From positions 60,917,840 through 60,981,839 of the forward strand of contig JAVMKO010000002.1 in the NCBI GenBank assembly GCA_032164245.1: DNA of 64,000 bases. The letters run 5' to 3'. The translations under genes and the position numbers were made by a program. This document shows positions 1-12,137 of this stretch, piece after piece. Position 1 is the first letter of the stretch. The number at the start of each line of letters is the position of its first letter. The notes under the pieces were generated by a model that had not been told where the DNA came from, searched no databases, and saw only the letters and a list, made by a program, of their open reading frames with translations. Source of the DNA: Sternotherus odoratus (taxonomy: Eukaryota; Chordata; Testudines; Kinosternidae).

Positions 1-777
1 TATCCAATTCTTTGGATATGTCAGAAGATAGCTGTACTGGATAATGTTTTATTAAAAGCATTAATATTGTTAATTTAATGTACTGGTGCTATAGTTCTGC
101 ATTAACTCTAAACTCTGATTATCTCAAAAGAATATTGTTCTTTAATAATTCAGTCTCTATTAAACTAAGCTTTCCATAATTTTGGATATGACTGTTATAG
201 GCCCACAGTAATTTGCTATGTCTGAGGTCCTGCCCTATTCTGTCTTTTCTCCCCCCATGAGAAGAACAATAGAAGATAATTTGGAACTGTGGCACATGAG
301 TGAAGATTCCCCAACCCATTGTGCCTGAACAGACAAAATGGCTCTGTGAGTACCTGGGGGTGACATACTGAGCCATGGCCCTTACTTACTGTGTGTTCTT
401 TCCCCTGTTCTGAAATCAGAATATTTCAAAGCTGCTATGTGGCAAATTCTTTAGATCCAATTTTCTTTCTTTCTTTGGGTTAAGCCAGGAGCTGTGATAC
501 CAACTGCTGAACTGGCTAGTTCTTTATTTTACAGGCTGCAGAATGTTTTAGTAATTTACTCTACTTTGTTAGTAGATGCAGTGTTTAAAATCTCTTGGAT
601 ATTACATGTGAGTTTTTATTTAAAAGACTTCACAAACGGAAGTGACATTTACATTTGTTCAAATATAGAATGTGCAAATAAAGAATATGGCATCAAACTG
701 TCAGATCCTGGTGATTTTCTAGAGACAGAATTACAAAGCTCAGGAAGAACATAGGTTGCATAACAAATTTAAAATTA
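1..777. other. AT-rich non-coding DNA
   Basis: I see no gene, RNA gene or recognisable repeat in this stretch. The open frames are short, lack splice context and match no family I know. Confidence 0.5.
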
Positions 778-1119
778 CTAGGACTGTCAAGCACTTAAAA
801 ATATTAATTGTGATTAATCACACAATTAATCATGTTGTTAAACATTAATAGAATACAATTTATTGAAATATTTTGGATGTTTTCTACATTTTCCAGTATA
901 TTGATTTCAGTTACAACACAGAATACAAAGTGTACGCTGCTCACTTTATATTTATTTTTATTACAAATATATGCGCTGTAAAAACAAAATAAATAGTATT
1001 TTTCAATTCACCTAATACAAGTACTTTATGCAATCTCTTTATCATGAAAGTTGACTGTACAAATATAGAATTATGTACAAAAAAACTCAATTCAAAAATA
1101 AAACAAATGTAAAACTTTA

Positions 1120-1607
1120 GAGCCTACAAGTCCACTCAGTCCTACTTATTGTTCAGTCAGTTGCTCAGAAAAATAAGTTTATATACCTTTTCAGGAGATA
1201 ATGCTACCTGTTTCTTCTTTACAATGTCATCTGAAAGTGTTCACATGGCACTGTTGTAGCCAGTGTCACAAGATATTTATGTGCCAGATGCACTAAAGAT
1301 TCATATGTCCCTTCATGTTTCAACCTCCATTCCAAAGGACATACACCCATGCTGATGATGGGTTCTGCTCAGTAATGATCCAAAGCAGTGTGGACCGATG
1401 AATGTTCATTTTCGTCGTTTGATTCAAATGCCACCTGCATAAGATTTTCTTTTTTGGTGGTTTGGGTTCTGTAGTTTCTGCATCAGAGTGCTGCTCTTTT
1501 AACACCTCTGAAAGCATGCTCCACACCTTGTCTTTCTCAGATTTTGAAAGGCACTTCAGATTCTTAAACCTTGGGTTGAGTGCTCTATTTATCTTTAGAA
1601 ATCTCAC
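1120..1607 (-). pseudogene. hAT transposase C-terminal remnant, left arm
   Basis: Read on the minus strand, 1607 down to about 1320 gives an open stretch rich in Lys and Glu (including KPPKKKILCRW). The similarity to hAT transposase C-terminal (dimerisation) regions continues in other frames to about 1120, so frameshifts and stops have broken it. It reads outward toward the left end. Full hAT transposases are about 600 residues or more, so only the 3' part remains. It cannot encode an active enzyme. The family call rests on resemblance to vertebrate hAT C-terminal domains and on the hAT-type ends around it. Confidence 0.55.
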
Positions 1608-1807
1608 ATTTGGTACCTTCTTTGCTTTTTTGTCAAATCTGCAGTGAAAGTGTTCTTAAAATTAACAATATGTGCTGGATCATCATCCAAGACTGCTATA
1701 ACATGAAATATATGGCAGGATGTGGGCGAAACATAACAGAAGACATGCAATTTTCCCCAAGAAGCTGAGTCACAAATTTAATTAATAAATCTTTTAACAA
1801 GTGTCAT

Positions 1808-2092
1808 CAGCATGGAAACATGTCCTCTGGAGTGGTGGCTGAAGCACGTAGGGGCATAAGACTGTTTAACATATCTGGCATGTAAATCCTTGCTCTGCCA
1901 GCTACAAAAGTGCTATGTGAATGTCTGTTCTCACTTTCAGGTAACATTGCAAATAAGAAGCAGGCAGCATTATTTCCCGTAAATGTAAATAAACTTATTT
2001 GTCTTAGCGATTGGCTGAACAAGAAGTAGGACTGAGTAGATTTGTAGGCTCTAAAGTTTACATTGTTTTGTTTTTGAGTGCAGTTATGTAAC
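1808..2092 (+). pseudogene. hAT transposase C-terminal remnant, right arm (opposite orientation)
   Basis: On the plus strand this arm carries the same transposase 3' region as the left arm, but reading right. A WWLK-type segment lies near 1838, and 1953-2030 encodes NKKQAALFPVNVNKLICLSD, which matches the conserved hAT dimerisation region, followed by a stop. Frameshifts interrupt it. With the left arm it forms a head-to-head inverted duplication of one transposase tail. Confidence 0.55.
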
Positions 2093-2422
2093 AAAAAAAA
2101 CCCCTACATTTGTAAATTGCACTTTCACGTCAAAGAGATTGCACTATAATACTTGTATGAGGTGAATTGAAAAATACTATTATGTTTATCATTTTACAGT
2201 GCACATTTTTGTAATCAAAAATAATATAAAGTGAGCACTGTACACTTTGTATTCTGTGTTGTAATTGAAATCAATATATTTGAAAATGTAGAAAAACAAC
2301 CACAAATATTTAATACATTTCAATTGGTATTCTATTGTTTAGCAGTGCGATTAAAACTGTAATTAATAACCATATTTTTTTGAGTTAATCACATGAGTTA
2401 ACTGCAATTAATGGACAGCCCT

Positions 2423-5400
2423 AAAATTGATATTCATTCCATTCAACCCTCTTTGTTTAAGATTATGCTCTTTGTCACTAGAAATATTTTTTTAAATGGT
2501 AAGTTCATCGTCTTTAAAGGCCTGGCCTATTACGCTTCCTCAGACAAATAACTGATTTCATATTGGCTACTCACATGAGTATAAGTTGTGGAATCACGCC
2601 TTAAATCCTGATTGTTTTTTTATTTGGAGTTTGATAATATTAAAAATTTAGGGCAGTGCTCACTGAAGGCAGTGGAAAGTGATCCAGTGATCCAGTGCTC
2701 ACTGAAGGCAGTGGAAAGACTCCTTTGACTTCAAAGGGCAATGGACCACTCCTATCATTAGAATATTTTTTTCTCCCATCTTCAAATCCAGTTTGAAGGG
2801 ATAGATTTTGCATGTTGCCGGTGGGGCTGTCAAGTACGAAATAAATTTCTTTAGGTACTTCTAGGGATAATAGTCATCCTTTATAGCTAGTTTCAGACAA
2901 ATCAGAATTCCAAGCTTTATCTTCATACACAGCTCTGACTGGAATGATACTAAAAACTCTCTATCATCTGTTGCTTCTCAGGGACTACTAACATCAGTGC
3001 AAGCTGAAATTAATTATAGGCAAAAGAAATGAAGTGGGTTTATTTTCATTGGATTTAATATTCTAAAGTGTACTAAGAGTATCCTGAGCCGTGGTTGGTA
3101 TTTATTTGTAAAGAAATAAATCTTTGCACAAAATCTTGACCTTAGTTCTGTTCATAATTTTGTTAGATTTTTGTAAGTAAATCAGCTTGAATAGCAAATA
3201 AATTCAGAAAATTGTAAATTACTCACAAGATCAGTTAATCTAATTATTATTTCCAGTTATTTCTGGTATACTTAGAAATTAAGCAAACCTCTTCCAATTT
3301 TGTAGGTCATCTCCTTAGCAAGACTCATCTATGTAAAAAAATCCAACAATCTGAGGCTATATTTGTTTCTATGTTTACAAAATGTTTTTAAACAAACAAA
3401 AAAAAACACATTTCAAAGTGTCTTCAGCTGATGAAATTTAAAATTCAGTGTCAGTAATTCTCCCAGGAACTTTTAGAAACACCTAAATAACTAAATCAAT
3501 GTATTGACACGTCTATCAGAGTTTTACATAGATAGAACACAATATTAACTTAAATACCCTGACAAAAATATTCAGATTTATATGTAGAGGTGTTTATAAG
3601 GATTAAATCAATTAAAAAACTCATGGTAATGTTTAAATTAAGACTAGTTAGTCATTAATGAACTAAGAAATATATAGGATCAAAAGAAAGTTTAACTAAA
3701 TTCTTAGATTTATTCATGTTCTTATCCAGGACTCCAAGCAGATGAACTATGATTAGGATAGGGAGTAATAAATTCACAGAATAACTCCCAGTTAATGAAA
3801 TGCCAGAGTATGGCTTCATAAACCCACAAAGAAACAGGTTTTGGATGAATGAATGTTCACAATTAACAGTTTTAGTTTTAGAGATTGCTTCATCTCTCAG
3901 AAAACAGTCATTTTATGGGGGCTTATATAAATTATGAGTCCTCTAGAGGTTAAAGAATTAGCTACAAGAAAAATGGCAACATCATTTATCTATATCTATA
4001 TATTATGACCTCACTTGGATTTATTTAACCAAGTCTCCGCTATATCCAATGAATATGGAACGGAGGTATAAATCTAAGGCCAAAATATTCAAACTTGGAT
4101 GCCTAAAGCTAGGGACCTAAATCCATATTAGATACTGAGGTACTGATATAGGATTTAGATGCAGTTTAAGTAGCCTTCATTGAAAATGCTGATGGCAGCA
4201 GAAGAAGAAGGTGATTGTGGTTAGAAGGCCTGGTTGGAAAAGGGACCGAGAAAGCATACTTTGCATGTGCAGATATATAGCAATATCAATAATATCTCAT
4301 ATGTCAGTTTTAAATACTAGTCAGCACCCATCGATGTAAGTCCAGAACATGAAGGCTCAGAATACCTTGGCAGCCAAGAAGGAATTTGGCTCTGCATGGC
4401 TCAGTCAGGCTCCAACAAGCAGTCAGAAAGTTTCTCTATCACAAGATTTATCTGAGTCAGCATCTACATAGGTGTTGAGGGATGTCTGGTGAGAGACAGC
4501 CCCTGTTACACATGCTTTTAAAAAGATTTAGCATATGCTTTCTCCAGAGCAGCCACCCTCGCACTGTCTAACGTTTGGTGAGACACTGTCATTAGAAGTG
4601 TGACTGCCTCACACATGGACATTTCTGACCTAGCTTTGATGTAGCTTGTTCAAGCCATGACAGCAGTGAAAGTGAGGCAGCCAAGCCTGCCTGGAACCTT
4701 GAGCATGTACTTGAGCATCTAGTATATGCTGCTGTGGTTTCAATGCTGCAGATAATCATGCTACCTAGTACCTCCTATGCTACTCAGGTAAATCTACGTG
4801 TGCTGCAGTCACATACCAACACCCTAAGGCCACAATGCTTTCCCGCCCAGTAGCGGTTTGCTGTTGGCCACCCATAGCACTAGAAACTAAATTGCCAGTG
4901 CAAGTGCACGACAGGGAAAAGTGCTCCTTGTGCCCTCTCCTTTGGTTATACCTATTCAGGAACAGGCACAATTTATCTCTAATCATATATCTTAATACTT
5001 AAGGTGCTGGTCCTGTACTCTGACATGCTGAAGAACTCCAGCTGACTTTGGCAGGGACTGTATGCCTGTATGCCAAAATTGGGCCTCCAATATGTACAAT
5101 ACAGAGGAGTAAAGGTTGCTTAGAATCTTAGCTTTGTTTTTATTGACCTCTCAGTGATTAAAATTATAATCTTAAATGTTTCATTAACAACATTTTGGTA
5201 TTTGATAAGAAAGTGTCATGAACTGGGAGGATCATTTAGGATACTGCAAGGTAGTGGAACTTCTGTCTAATTTAGTATTTTCATGTGTTGATATATTCAT
5301 ATTCCGTGGGACCTCTTGTTCAGAATATCAGTCTATTAAATTATTGCTTTGTTTTCCACTGCTTTCTATGGCAGCAGCAGCCTCCTTAAATCTATCACAG

Positions 5401-7144
5401 AAAGCAGACAAGATAACTTCCTTTATTCTCATATGAGATTTGGAAAGATGGATACTATCATAAAAGAAACAGAGCTTGTAGTGAAATTCTTGCTACAGAA
5501 AAACCTGGTGCAATAAACATGCTGTTATTGTAATAAATTGAGCAAAATAACTTTGAACAAACAAACCATTTTACAGTCAGACTCAATAGTCTAAGAGCCA
5601 ACCGATGGGCTGTTGCCATTGGCCTGGTGAAATGTTACCCAGGTCCTTGGCAGCTCAGGGAGAAACCGTGCCTCCCGGTAAGTAAGTCATACAGCAGCCA
5701 TTGCTCAGGACAGTTCCTGCAGTTAGATTCTAACTCTGTATTTTTATTTTGTTAAATTGTGAGATAATGTTACAGAAATATGAAGATGTTAATGTAGCTT
5801 AAAAAGAAAAGAAAGTAAGTTACAAGTTTTATTATTATTAGCTATTTTATTTCAGAGGACTTTGTGATTTGATTTTTTAGAGTTTCTTTTTTCGGGATGG
5901 AGAAAGGAACGAGATGAATTTTGATGCAATTTTGATTTCATGGTAAAACACACACAAGCGGAATGTTCATAAGAGAGAGCATAATTTAATTCTAGCACAA
6001 CACAGGTGGCTACTGGTGCTCCAGCTGCCTGTTACATTCCTGTCTGTCAGATTGTTCATGTGTTCCCGATTTGAACCCCAATTAAGCCTGTTTGTTGCTT
6101 CTCTTGTGGTGAGCATCTGCTACTACAAAAAGGCATAATTTTAATTTGTTTTTTCATATTACATTAACTCTAATATTGTTTACAGGCACTTATAAAGTTA
6201 CAGTACCTGTGTTTTTACCTGCAATTTGATTTATACTAAGATTATTACTTTAAAAAGTTTTATAAAAGAATTTTATGTTCATGTGTTCTCCTGGGTGCAT
6301 TTTATATCTTGTTTAGAAGTGAAGGCTTGTTAAGCCTTGTTTTTTCTATAATGTTGCTGCTGCTTGCAACAGCAGGAATGATTTTAATTTGTTGCTTTAA
6401 CATTTTGCTTTAGCTGAATAAAGATTTTGTCCACACCTCCATTGATTTCTACATATATTAACTACCACCACTCAGAGAAGCAACTCAAGTCCACTAAAAT
6501 CAAGTGAAATCACTCCTCTTAATTTGATTTACAAGGGCAAAAAGTTACCAGATATTTACACATGCCCATGTTCATTTTATTTCAATTTTAAAACCTGGTT
6601 CAAATTTTCATTTCAGACCACACAATAGAGAAATAAATCATGATACAATTATTTAAAAACATCATTACGTTGCCATCCTTATACTGTGTAATCACCAATA
6701 AAGGTGGAATGAATACTTTCTTTGGTCCATTTTCCTGGGATTGTGTTCTGAACAGGGATAAGAAAAGGAAGAGATCTGAAGAGCTGATTAAGTAGCAACA
6801 ATGTTGTAATGGTTGGCAGAAGGAAAACACTAAGGCATTTGCAGCCATGCTGAGGGATTTCCTAATTGAAGACACAGCCTCACAACTGAAGACATCAGTC
6901 CACAGTTCAAAATTTCTGGACTCCTCACTGATAAAGATTTCACATCACAGCATCCACAAGAAACATGGTCTCCAACCTATAATTAGCTAGGAAGCTGCAT
7001 GCTAACCTGGAAGATGATAACCTATAAACCTTGACCATTAGACTATACTGCTTGGAAGCCAATGGTAGTCATCCAGACTCATCCATGAGGTCATAATGCC
7101 TGTTCACCCTTCCCAAATGGTGCCTCCTGACAGTTGGGATTAGG
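2423..7144. other. 4.7 kb AT-rich non-coding stretch
   Basis: No confident gene was found. A 26-bp unit starting CAGTGCTCACTG is repeated at 2654-2679 and 2693-2718, separated by a short doubled GATCCAGT. A weak candidate exon is listed at 5577-5677. Otherwise I see only AT-rich sequence with short homopolymers and no recognisable element. Confidence 0.5.
5577..5677 (+). other. Weak candidate exon, unassigned
   Basis: A TTTTACAG-type acceptor ends at 5576 and a strong donor, CCCG|GTAAGT, starts at 5678. Between them are 101 nt, open in only one frame (33 codons after a 2-nt lead). I recognise no protein family. The acceptor's pyrimidine tract is poor, so this may be chance. Confidence 0.15.
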
Positions 7145-7332
7145 TTTTCCAATGTGAATTACCTTGCATTTATCAACATTGAATTTCATCTGCTATTTTG
7201 TTGCCCAGTTACCCAGTTTTGAGAGATCCTGTTGTAGCTCTTTGCAGTCTGCTTTGGACATAACTATCTTGAGTAGTTTTTCATCATCTGTAAACTTTAT
7301 CATTTTACTGTTTACCCTTTTTTCCAGATTAT

Positions 7333-7674
7333 TTATGAATATGTTAATAGTACTGGTCCCAGTACAGATGCCTGCGAGATATCAATATTTACCTCTCTCC
7401 ATTCTGAAAATTGACCGTTTATTAGTACCCTTTGTCTCCTATATTTTAACAAGTTACCAATCCATAAGGGGACCTTCCTTCTTATCCTGTGACTGCTTCT
7501 TTTGCTTAAGAGCCTTTGGTGAGGGATCTTGTTAAAGGCTTTCTGAAATTCTAAATACACTGTATCTACTGAATCACCCTTGTGCACATGCTTGTGGACA
7601 CCCTCATAGAATTCTAGTGGATTGGTGAGGCATGATTTCCCTTTAGAAGAGTCATGTTGACTCTTCCGCAACAA
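7333..7674 (-). pseudogene. CR1 reverse transcriptase remnant
   Basis: The 113-residue open stretch contains VDTVYLEFQKAFNKIPHQRL, WIGNLL and INGQFSEWREV, which are hallmark blocks of the CR1 RT palm and fingers. The box that normally reads PQGSVLGP is degraded to SQASVLGPV. A complete CR1 ORF2 is about 900-1000 residues and encodes endonuclease plus RT; this fragment is not functional. It belongs to the CR1 copy at 7145-9632. Confidence 0.9.
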
Positions 7675-8151
7675 ATCATGTTCATTTACATGCCTGATAA
7701 TTCTGTTCTTTACTATCGTTTCAACTATTTTGCCTGGTACTGAAGTTAGTCTTATTGGCCTGCAATTCCCAGGATCACTTTGGGAACCTTTTTTTAAAAA
7801 AAAAAAAAATTGGCATCACATAGCTACCCTCCAGTCATCTGTTACAGAAGCTGACTTAAGTGATAGGTTACATACCAGTTAGTAGTTCTTCAATTTCACA
7901 TTTGAGTTCCTTCAGAACTCCTGGGTGAATACCATCTGGTCCCAGTGACTTATTACTGTTTAGTTTATCAATTTGTTCCAAAACCTCCTCTAATGACACC
8001 TGAGAGTGGGGACAGCTCCTCAGATTTGTCAGCTAAAAAGAATGACCCGGGTTAGATAATCTCCCTCACATCTTCAGCCGTGAAGACTGATGCAAAGAAT
8101 TTGTTTAATTTCTCTGAAATGGCCTTATCTTCCTTGTGTGCTACTTTAGCA

Positions 8152-8815
8152 CAGCCCTGGATTAACCATTAAGCAAAATAAGCACGTGCTTAGGGCCTCA
8201 AGTAAAGAGGGGCCCCATAGAGGTTTTTTCCAGTGCCAGATTTACAATGAAAAAACAAAATTCAGTCATGCTGAACTTTATAAAATAATTGTAGAAGACA
8301 ATATTGAGTGTGCCTTTCCAAATGTAAACATTTGCTTCCATATATTTTTAACATTAATGGTCACAAATTGCACAGCTGAGAGTTCATTTTCTCGATTGAA
8401 GTATATTAAAAATCCCAACAGAACAACTATGCGACAAGACAGACTGGATGCCTTATCTCTGCTAAGTATTGAAGCAGATTTGTTACGTCAGATTAATTTT
8501 GAGGATATGATCAAAGACTTTGCAATTAAAAAATGCAGGAGAAAACTTTTTGTAGTATAAATAAAGTTATAAGTAAGCAACAGTAAACATTATTTTGCAT
8601 CTTTGATTCATGTAAGTTAAAATGCTATGTATCTTAAGGCAAGAAAGCAATGGAACAATAGGTGTTTTGTTTCATACAAATAATAATATTTATTCATTAG
8701 AATATATATATTTTATGGTTTACTATTGTTTTTATTTTGAATTACATATATGGTATAGGGGGGTACCATAATCTTTTCAGTGTTTAGTTCCTCTAAAGGT
8801 CTTAATCCGGCCCTG
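8152..8815 (+). mobile_element. Deleted hAT element (Zaphod/ZMYM-like type) nested in CR1
   Basis: The 664-bp element starts CAGCCCTGGATTAA and ends TTAATCCGGCCCTG, which are imperfect inverted repeats. Perfect 8-bp target duplications, CTTTAGCA, lie at 8144-8151 and 8816-8823. The interior holds only the transposase C-terminus, so it is an internal-deletion derivative that would need a helper transposase. It interrupts a CR1, so it is younger than that CR1. Confidence 0.95.
8186..8560 (+). pseudogene. hAT transposase C-terminal dimerisation domain remnant
   Basis: The frame is open to a stop at 8558. From about 8318 it encodes a segment containing NCTAESSFSRLKYIKN and QDRLDALSLLSIEADL. These match the hAT dimerisation region in domesticated ZMYM/Zaphod-like proteins and their transposon relatives. 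The catalytic DDE core and N-terminal zinc finger are absent. The first residues of the frame come from the element's end, and there is no genuine start. Its unbroken state over about 80 codons suggests moderate age. Confidence 0.85.
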
Positions 8816-9632
8816 CTTTAGCATTTTGATTGTCCAGTGCCCCCATTGGTTGTTAATCAGGCTTCCTGCTTCTGAAGTACTTAGTTTGGGTTTTTTTGTT
8901 TGGTTGTGGTTTTTTGCTGTTACTTTGAGTCTTTGGCTAGCTGTTCTTTAAATTCTTTTTTTGGCCTAATTATATTTTTACACTTCACTAACCACAGTTC
9001 ATGCTCCTTTCCATTTTCTTCAATAGGATTTAACTTCCAGTTTTTAAAGTGTCTTTTTGCCTCTAACAGCTTCTTTTATTTTGTTGTTTAGCCATGGTGG
9101 CATTTTTTGGTCCTCTTACTATATTTTTAAATTTGAGGTATACATTTAAATTGAGCCTCTATTATGGTGACTTTAAAAAGTTTCCATGAACCTTGCAGGG
9201 ATTTCACTTATGGCACTGTGCCTTTTAATTTCTGTTTAACTAACAGCCTCAGTTTTGTATAGTCCCTCTTGCTGAAATTAAATGTTACCATGGTGGGCTG
9301 ATTTGTTGTCCTCCCTCCCATCCCACAGGGATGTTAAATTTTATTATATTATGGTCAATATTACCAAGTGATTCAGCTCCATTCACCTCTTGGACAAGAT
9401 CCTATGCTCCACTTAGAAGCAAAACAAGAATTGCCTCTCCTCTTGTAGGTTCCAGGGCTAGCTGCTTCAAGAAGCAGTCATTTAAGATGTCAAGCAACTT
9501 TCTCTCCATCCCATCCTGAGGTGACATGTACCCAGTCAATATGGAGATAGTTGAAACCCTCCATTATTGTGGTTTTTATTTTTTTATTCCTTCTCCAGTC
9601 TCCCTGAGCATTTCACAGTCACTATCAGCATC

Positions 9633-12137
9633 TGAGTCTCTTATTTCCATAAACAGCCATTCTTTGATGAAAAGGAAACATTAATTTTACTTTTAGTTCT
9701 GGTGTGTAAAAGGCATTCACTTCTCTTGTTTCTAACAGACAGGCACAAGGCAAAGAAGAGACAAGATGAAGGAGATACAAGTTTTGGAGGTGGGGTTGAT
9801 GTTTTTGGAATATCGAGTGGCTGGTCAGTTATGAATGAATGCTTTGGTTGTCAAGTTGTCTCTACCTGTTACTTTGACCCTGATTCCAAACAAGGACATC
9901 ATCTGGTGGGGTCTTTTCTGCTTAGAGAGGCAGGATTATGGCCATCTCATTTTGCTGTGCTGGTGTATCAGGATTTGATGAAAAGTTGAGACAGTCAGAG
10001 AAAGGCTAGGAGGAAGGAAGTAGGGCATAAAGTAACACAAACCAGTATCTGACATGATTTTGCAGTGCTGGCAATTAGGTATCCCCCCACTGATGGGTTG
10101 AGGAATGGATGTCATGATGACTTTCAGAACTCACAGATGAAAAACGAGGAACAAGGCCTGGTGGCCTTCCTCTAGAGAATGAAATCCTTCAGTCTGGTCT
10201 GCTCCCTCTCTCATGGGGTTGAGAAAGATAACATTAAATTGAATGATCTGAGATGCATTGAGCTGAGATGTGTTGGGAAGATGAAGAGGTTCTCTCCTCC
10301 ACCCAAGGGCTATCTTTGAGAACCTCCAAAAAGGAGAAAGATGGGTGGCATAGTTTGTATCTTCATTACTTTGTCCACCAGTTAGGTCTAACATCCACCA
10401 TACTACTTTCGGTCCATTAGTATTTGGACCCATATCTTCTTGTTCAATAAGTCCAACCTCAACACAGTCCTTGAATCACAGTAGTAGGATTTTGTTTGGA
10501 ATAATTTAGCCTTTGTCCAATTTTCTTGCACTTGTTCACAACATTCATTATTGAAAATAACTTCACTTATTTTCCGTGGATAATTTTCAAGCAAGCAAAA
10601 GAAGTCATATGATGTCACAACCTATTAATTTTTACATAATTTATACATTTGAGCTTACGGTTAGGGTAAGTTTTAAGAACAGCTCTTTGCTGAAGTTCCC
10701 AAGGACAGCAGCAGCCTCTAAATAAAGTTCATATCGCTATCACTGGGTAGGTGGGTGAGCCTTAGGACAGGACCAGGAAGCTTTTCCTAGGGAACTGGAG
10801 AAGGGACTGGAGACAGCCCTGCCCTTGTGGGCCTCAGGAATCTGGGATTGTGTTAGCCACTGACCCCAAACCACAAGGGGGTTTTAACAGATGGGTAAGG
10901 GAAGTGACGTGGTAAAGAACACTTGCCTAAGTGGATTCCAACCAGCCGGTAGGGAACTGAATTTTACTGACAAATGTATCACTGTTGTATTATCATTCAT
11001 ATTGATTGTTGCTGCATTTGACCAAGCTGATCTGCGTTCTCTTTTCCCACCAATAAAGTTGTCTTTGTTTCATACACAGACAGATTCTGTGTTTGCAAGT
11101 GCCTATTAAGAACACTTAGTAATCCCAGAAATTCTGGTTGGGGGCTTGAGCCTGTAGTGTTTGTTACTTTTAAGAGGGACCCCCTAGCTATTTGAACCTG
11201 GCCCGTGTTGCTGCTGAAACCATCTGTTAGAAGATGTATACCCAGGACTGTGCCTAGAGTCAGTCTAGCCCTGAGAAAACTGCCGTTTAGGTCACTCTAA
11301 GCAATTCTTTGTTTCCCCATGTCAACTGATATAGCCAAGAAGTGGGATTAATAGTTTTTTTCCCCTACCACCTCTTTCCATTTATATGATTTTATTCTTG
11401 TGGTATTAAAAAAATACAGTGTGCTATGCCCATGACCCTAACATCTTTACTAGGGTGACTGAACCATAAACAAATCTGAAAGAAAAAGCCTAAAAACACC
11501 TCTCAAATGAGTTTGTACCAAGATTTATCAGCCTTGCCTTAAAGGTCATTTCACACATTTATGTGCCGCTGCTACGGTTTCTTCCTACGTGACCTCTCTG
11601 AAGTCATGACATATTTGAAGTGTTTAACAGACCATAGCAGCTCACAAGCCACCTTTGTTTTCTCTTCTCTAATGGCCCCTGCCATAATTCTACTGTTGCC
11701 GGATCCACACGGGCTCTAATGTCACCTGTACAGCTTTAGGGAAGATGCTGCTGGAAATCCCCTCCCCCAATTAAATTTAACATGTAAATTACATGTTAAA
11801 TGTAAATAACAGAGCACCCTCGTATTAAATACTCCTGCAGAGCACTGAGCAACAGACATTGACTCCTTTAGGATCTGAGGGTGCTTTCAGGAATGTCTTT
11901 GTACTGATGAGGGGACAATTCCTACAAGATAATTTCCTCTCCTATGTTCCTGCAGAATCCTACCTGGGAGAGCAGCTTTTGAGCCTCTCCAGCAGAAGCT
12001 ATTGAGCAGATGCACTGACACGTTACATCCCTTATTTTTAGCATCTTACCTAGTAGCACCCTTCATTCTTTGGCAGTGTTACAGCTCTCCTGGTCTGAGG
12101 GAACTTTTAACAATTTTGCCATGGGAGCCTTTGGCCA
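9633..12137. other. Non-coding stretch, possible old unclassified repeat
   Basis: No gene can be supported. The 10,650-11,300 part, with AATAAA near 11,052 and a GGGACC-rich tail, resembles reptile interspersed LTR-like sequence from memory, but no ends can be drawn. A perfect 11-bp inverted repeat, ATTTAACATGT (11,775-11,785) with 11,791-11,801, surrounds a 5-nt loop. Confidence 0.3.

Larger units (their letters stand above)
778..2422. mobile_element. Palindromic hAT-family DNA transposon with long inverted arms
   Basis: The ends form short inverted repeats of the type (A)GGGCTGTC, left copy AGGACTGTC near 780 and right copy GACAGCCC near 2413-2421. They are flanked by TAAAATTA (770-777) and TAAAATTG (2422-2429), a plausible 8-bp hAT target duplication with one mismatch. 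About 450-500 bp of each arm (roughly 800-1250 and 1920-2400) is an imperfect inverted repeat, readable as shared segments such as the CACTTTATATT block and the AGAGCCTACAAGTC block. Both arms carry transposase-derived sequence. Exact ends are uncertain by one or two bases. Confidence 0.75.
7145..9632 (-). mobile_element. CR1 LINE fragment, ORF2 region, split by a hAT element
   Basis: Read on the minus strand this is CR1 ORF2, running from the endonuclease side (near 9632) to reverse transcriptase (near 7150). It has many stops and indels and lacks the usual CR1 3' tail. The hAT element at 8152-8815 splits it; the two flanks are contiguous in CR1 once that insert and one 8-bp duplication are ignored. 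The RT active-site box reads FTDD (7283-7294 complement) instead of the usual FADD. Confidence 0.9.

Noticed and set aside
7164..7535. 123-codon plus-strand frame
   Set aside because: It is the antisense shadow of the CR1 reverse transcriptase region.
11775..11801. Perfect 11-bp AT-rich hairpin
   Set aside because: Short AT palindromes are common in this composition, and no element boundaries or tract of U follow.
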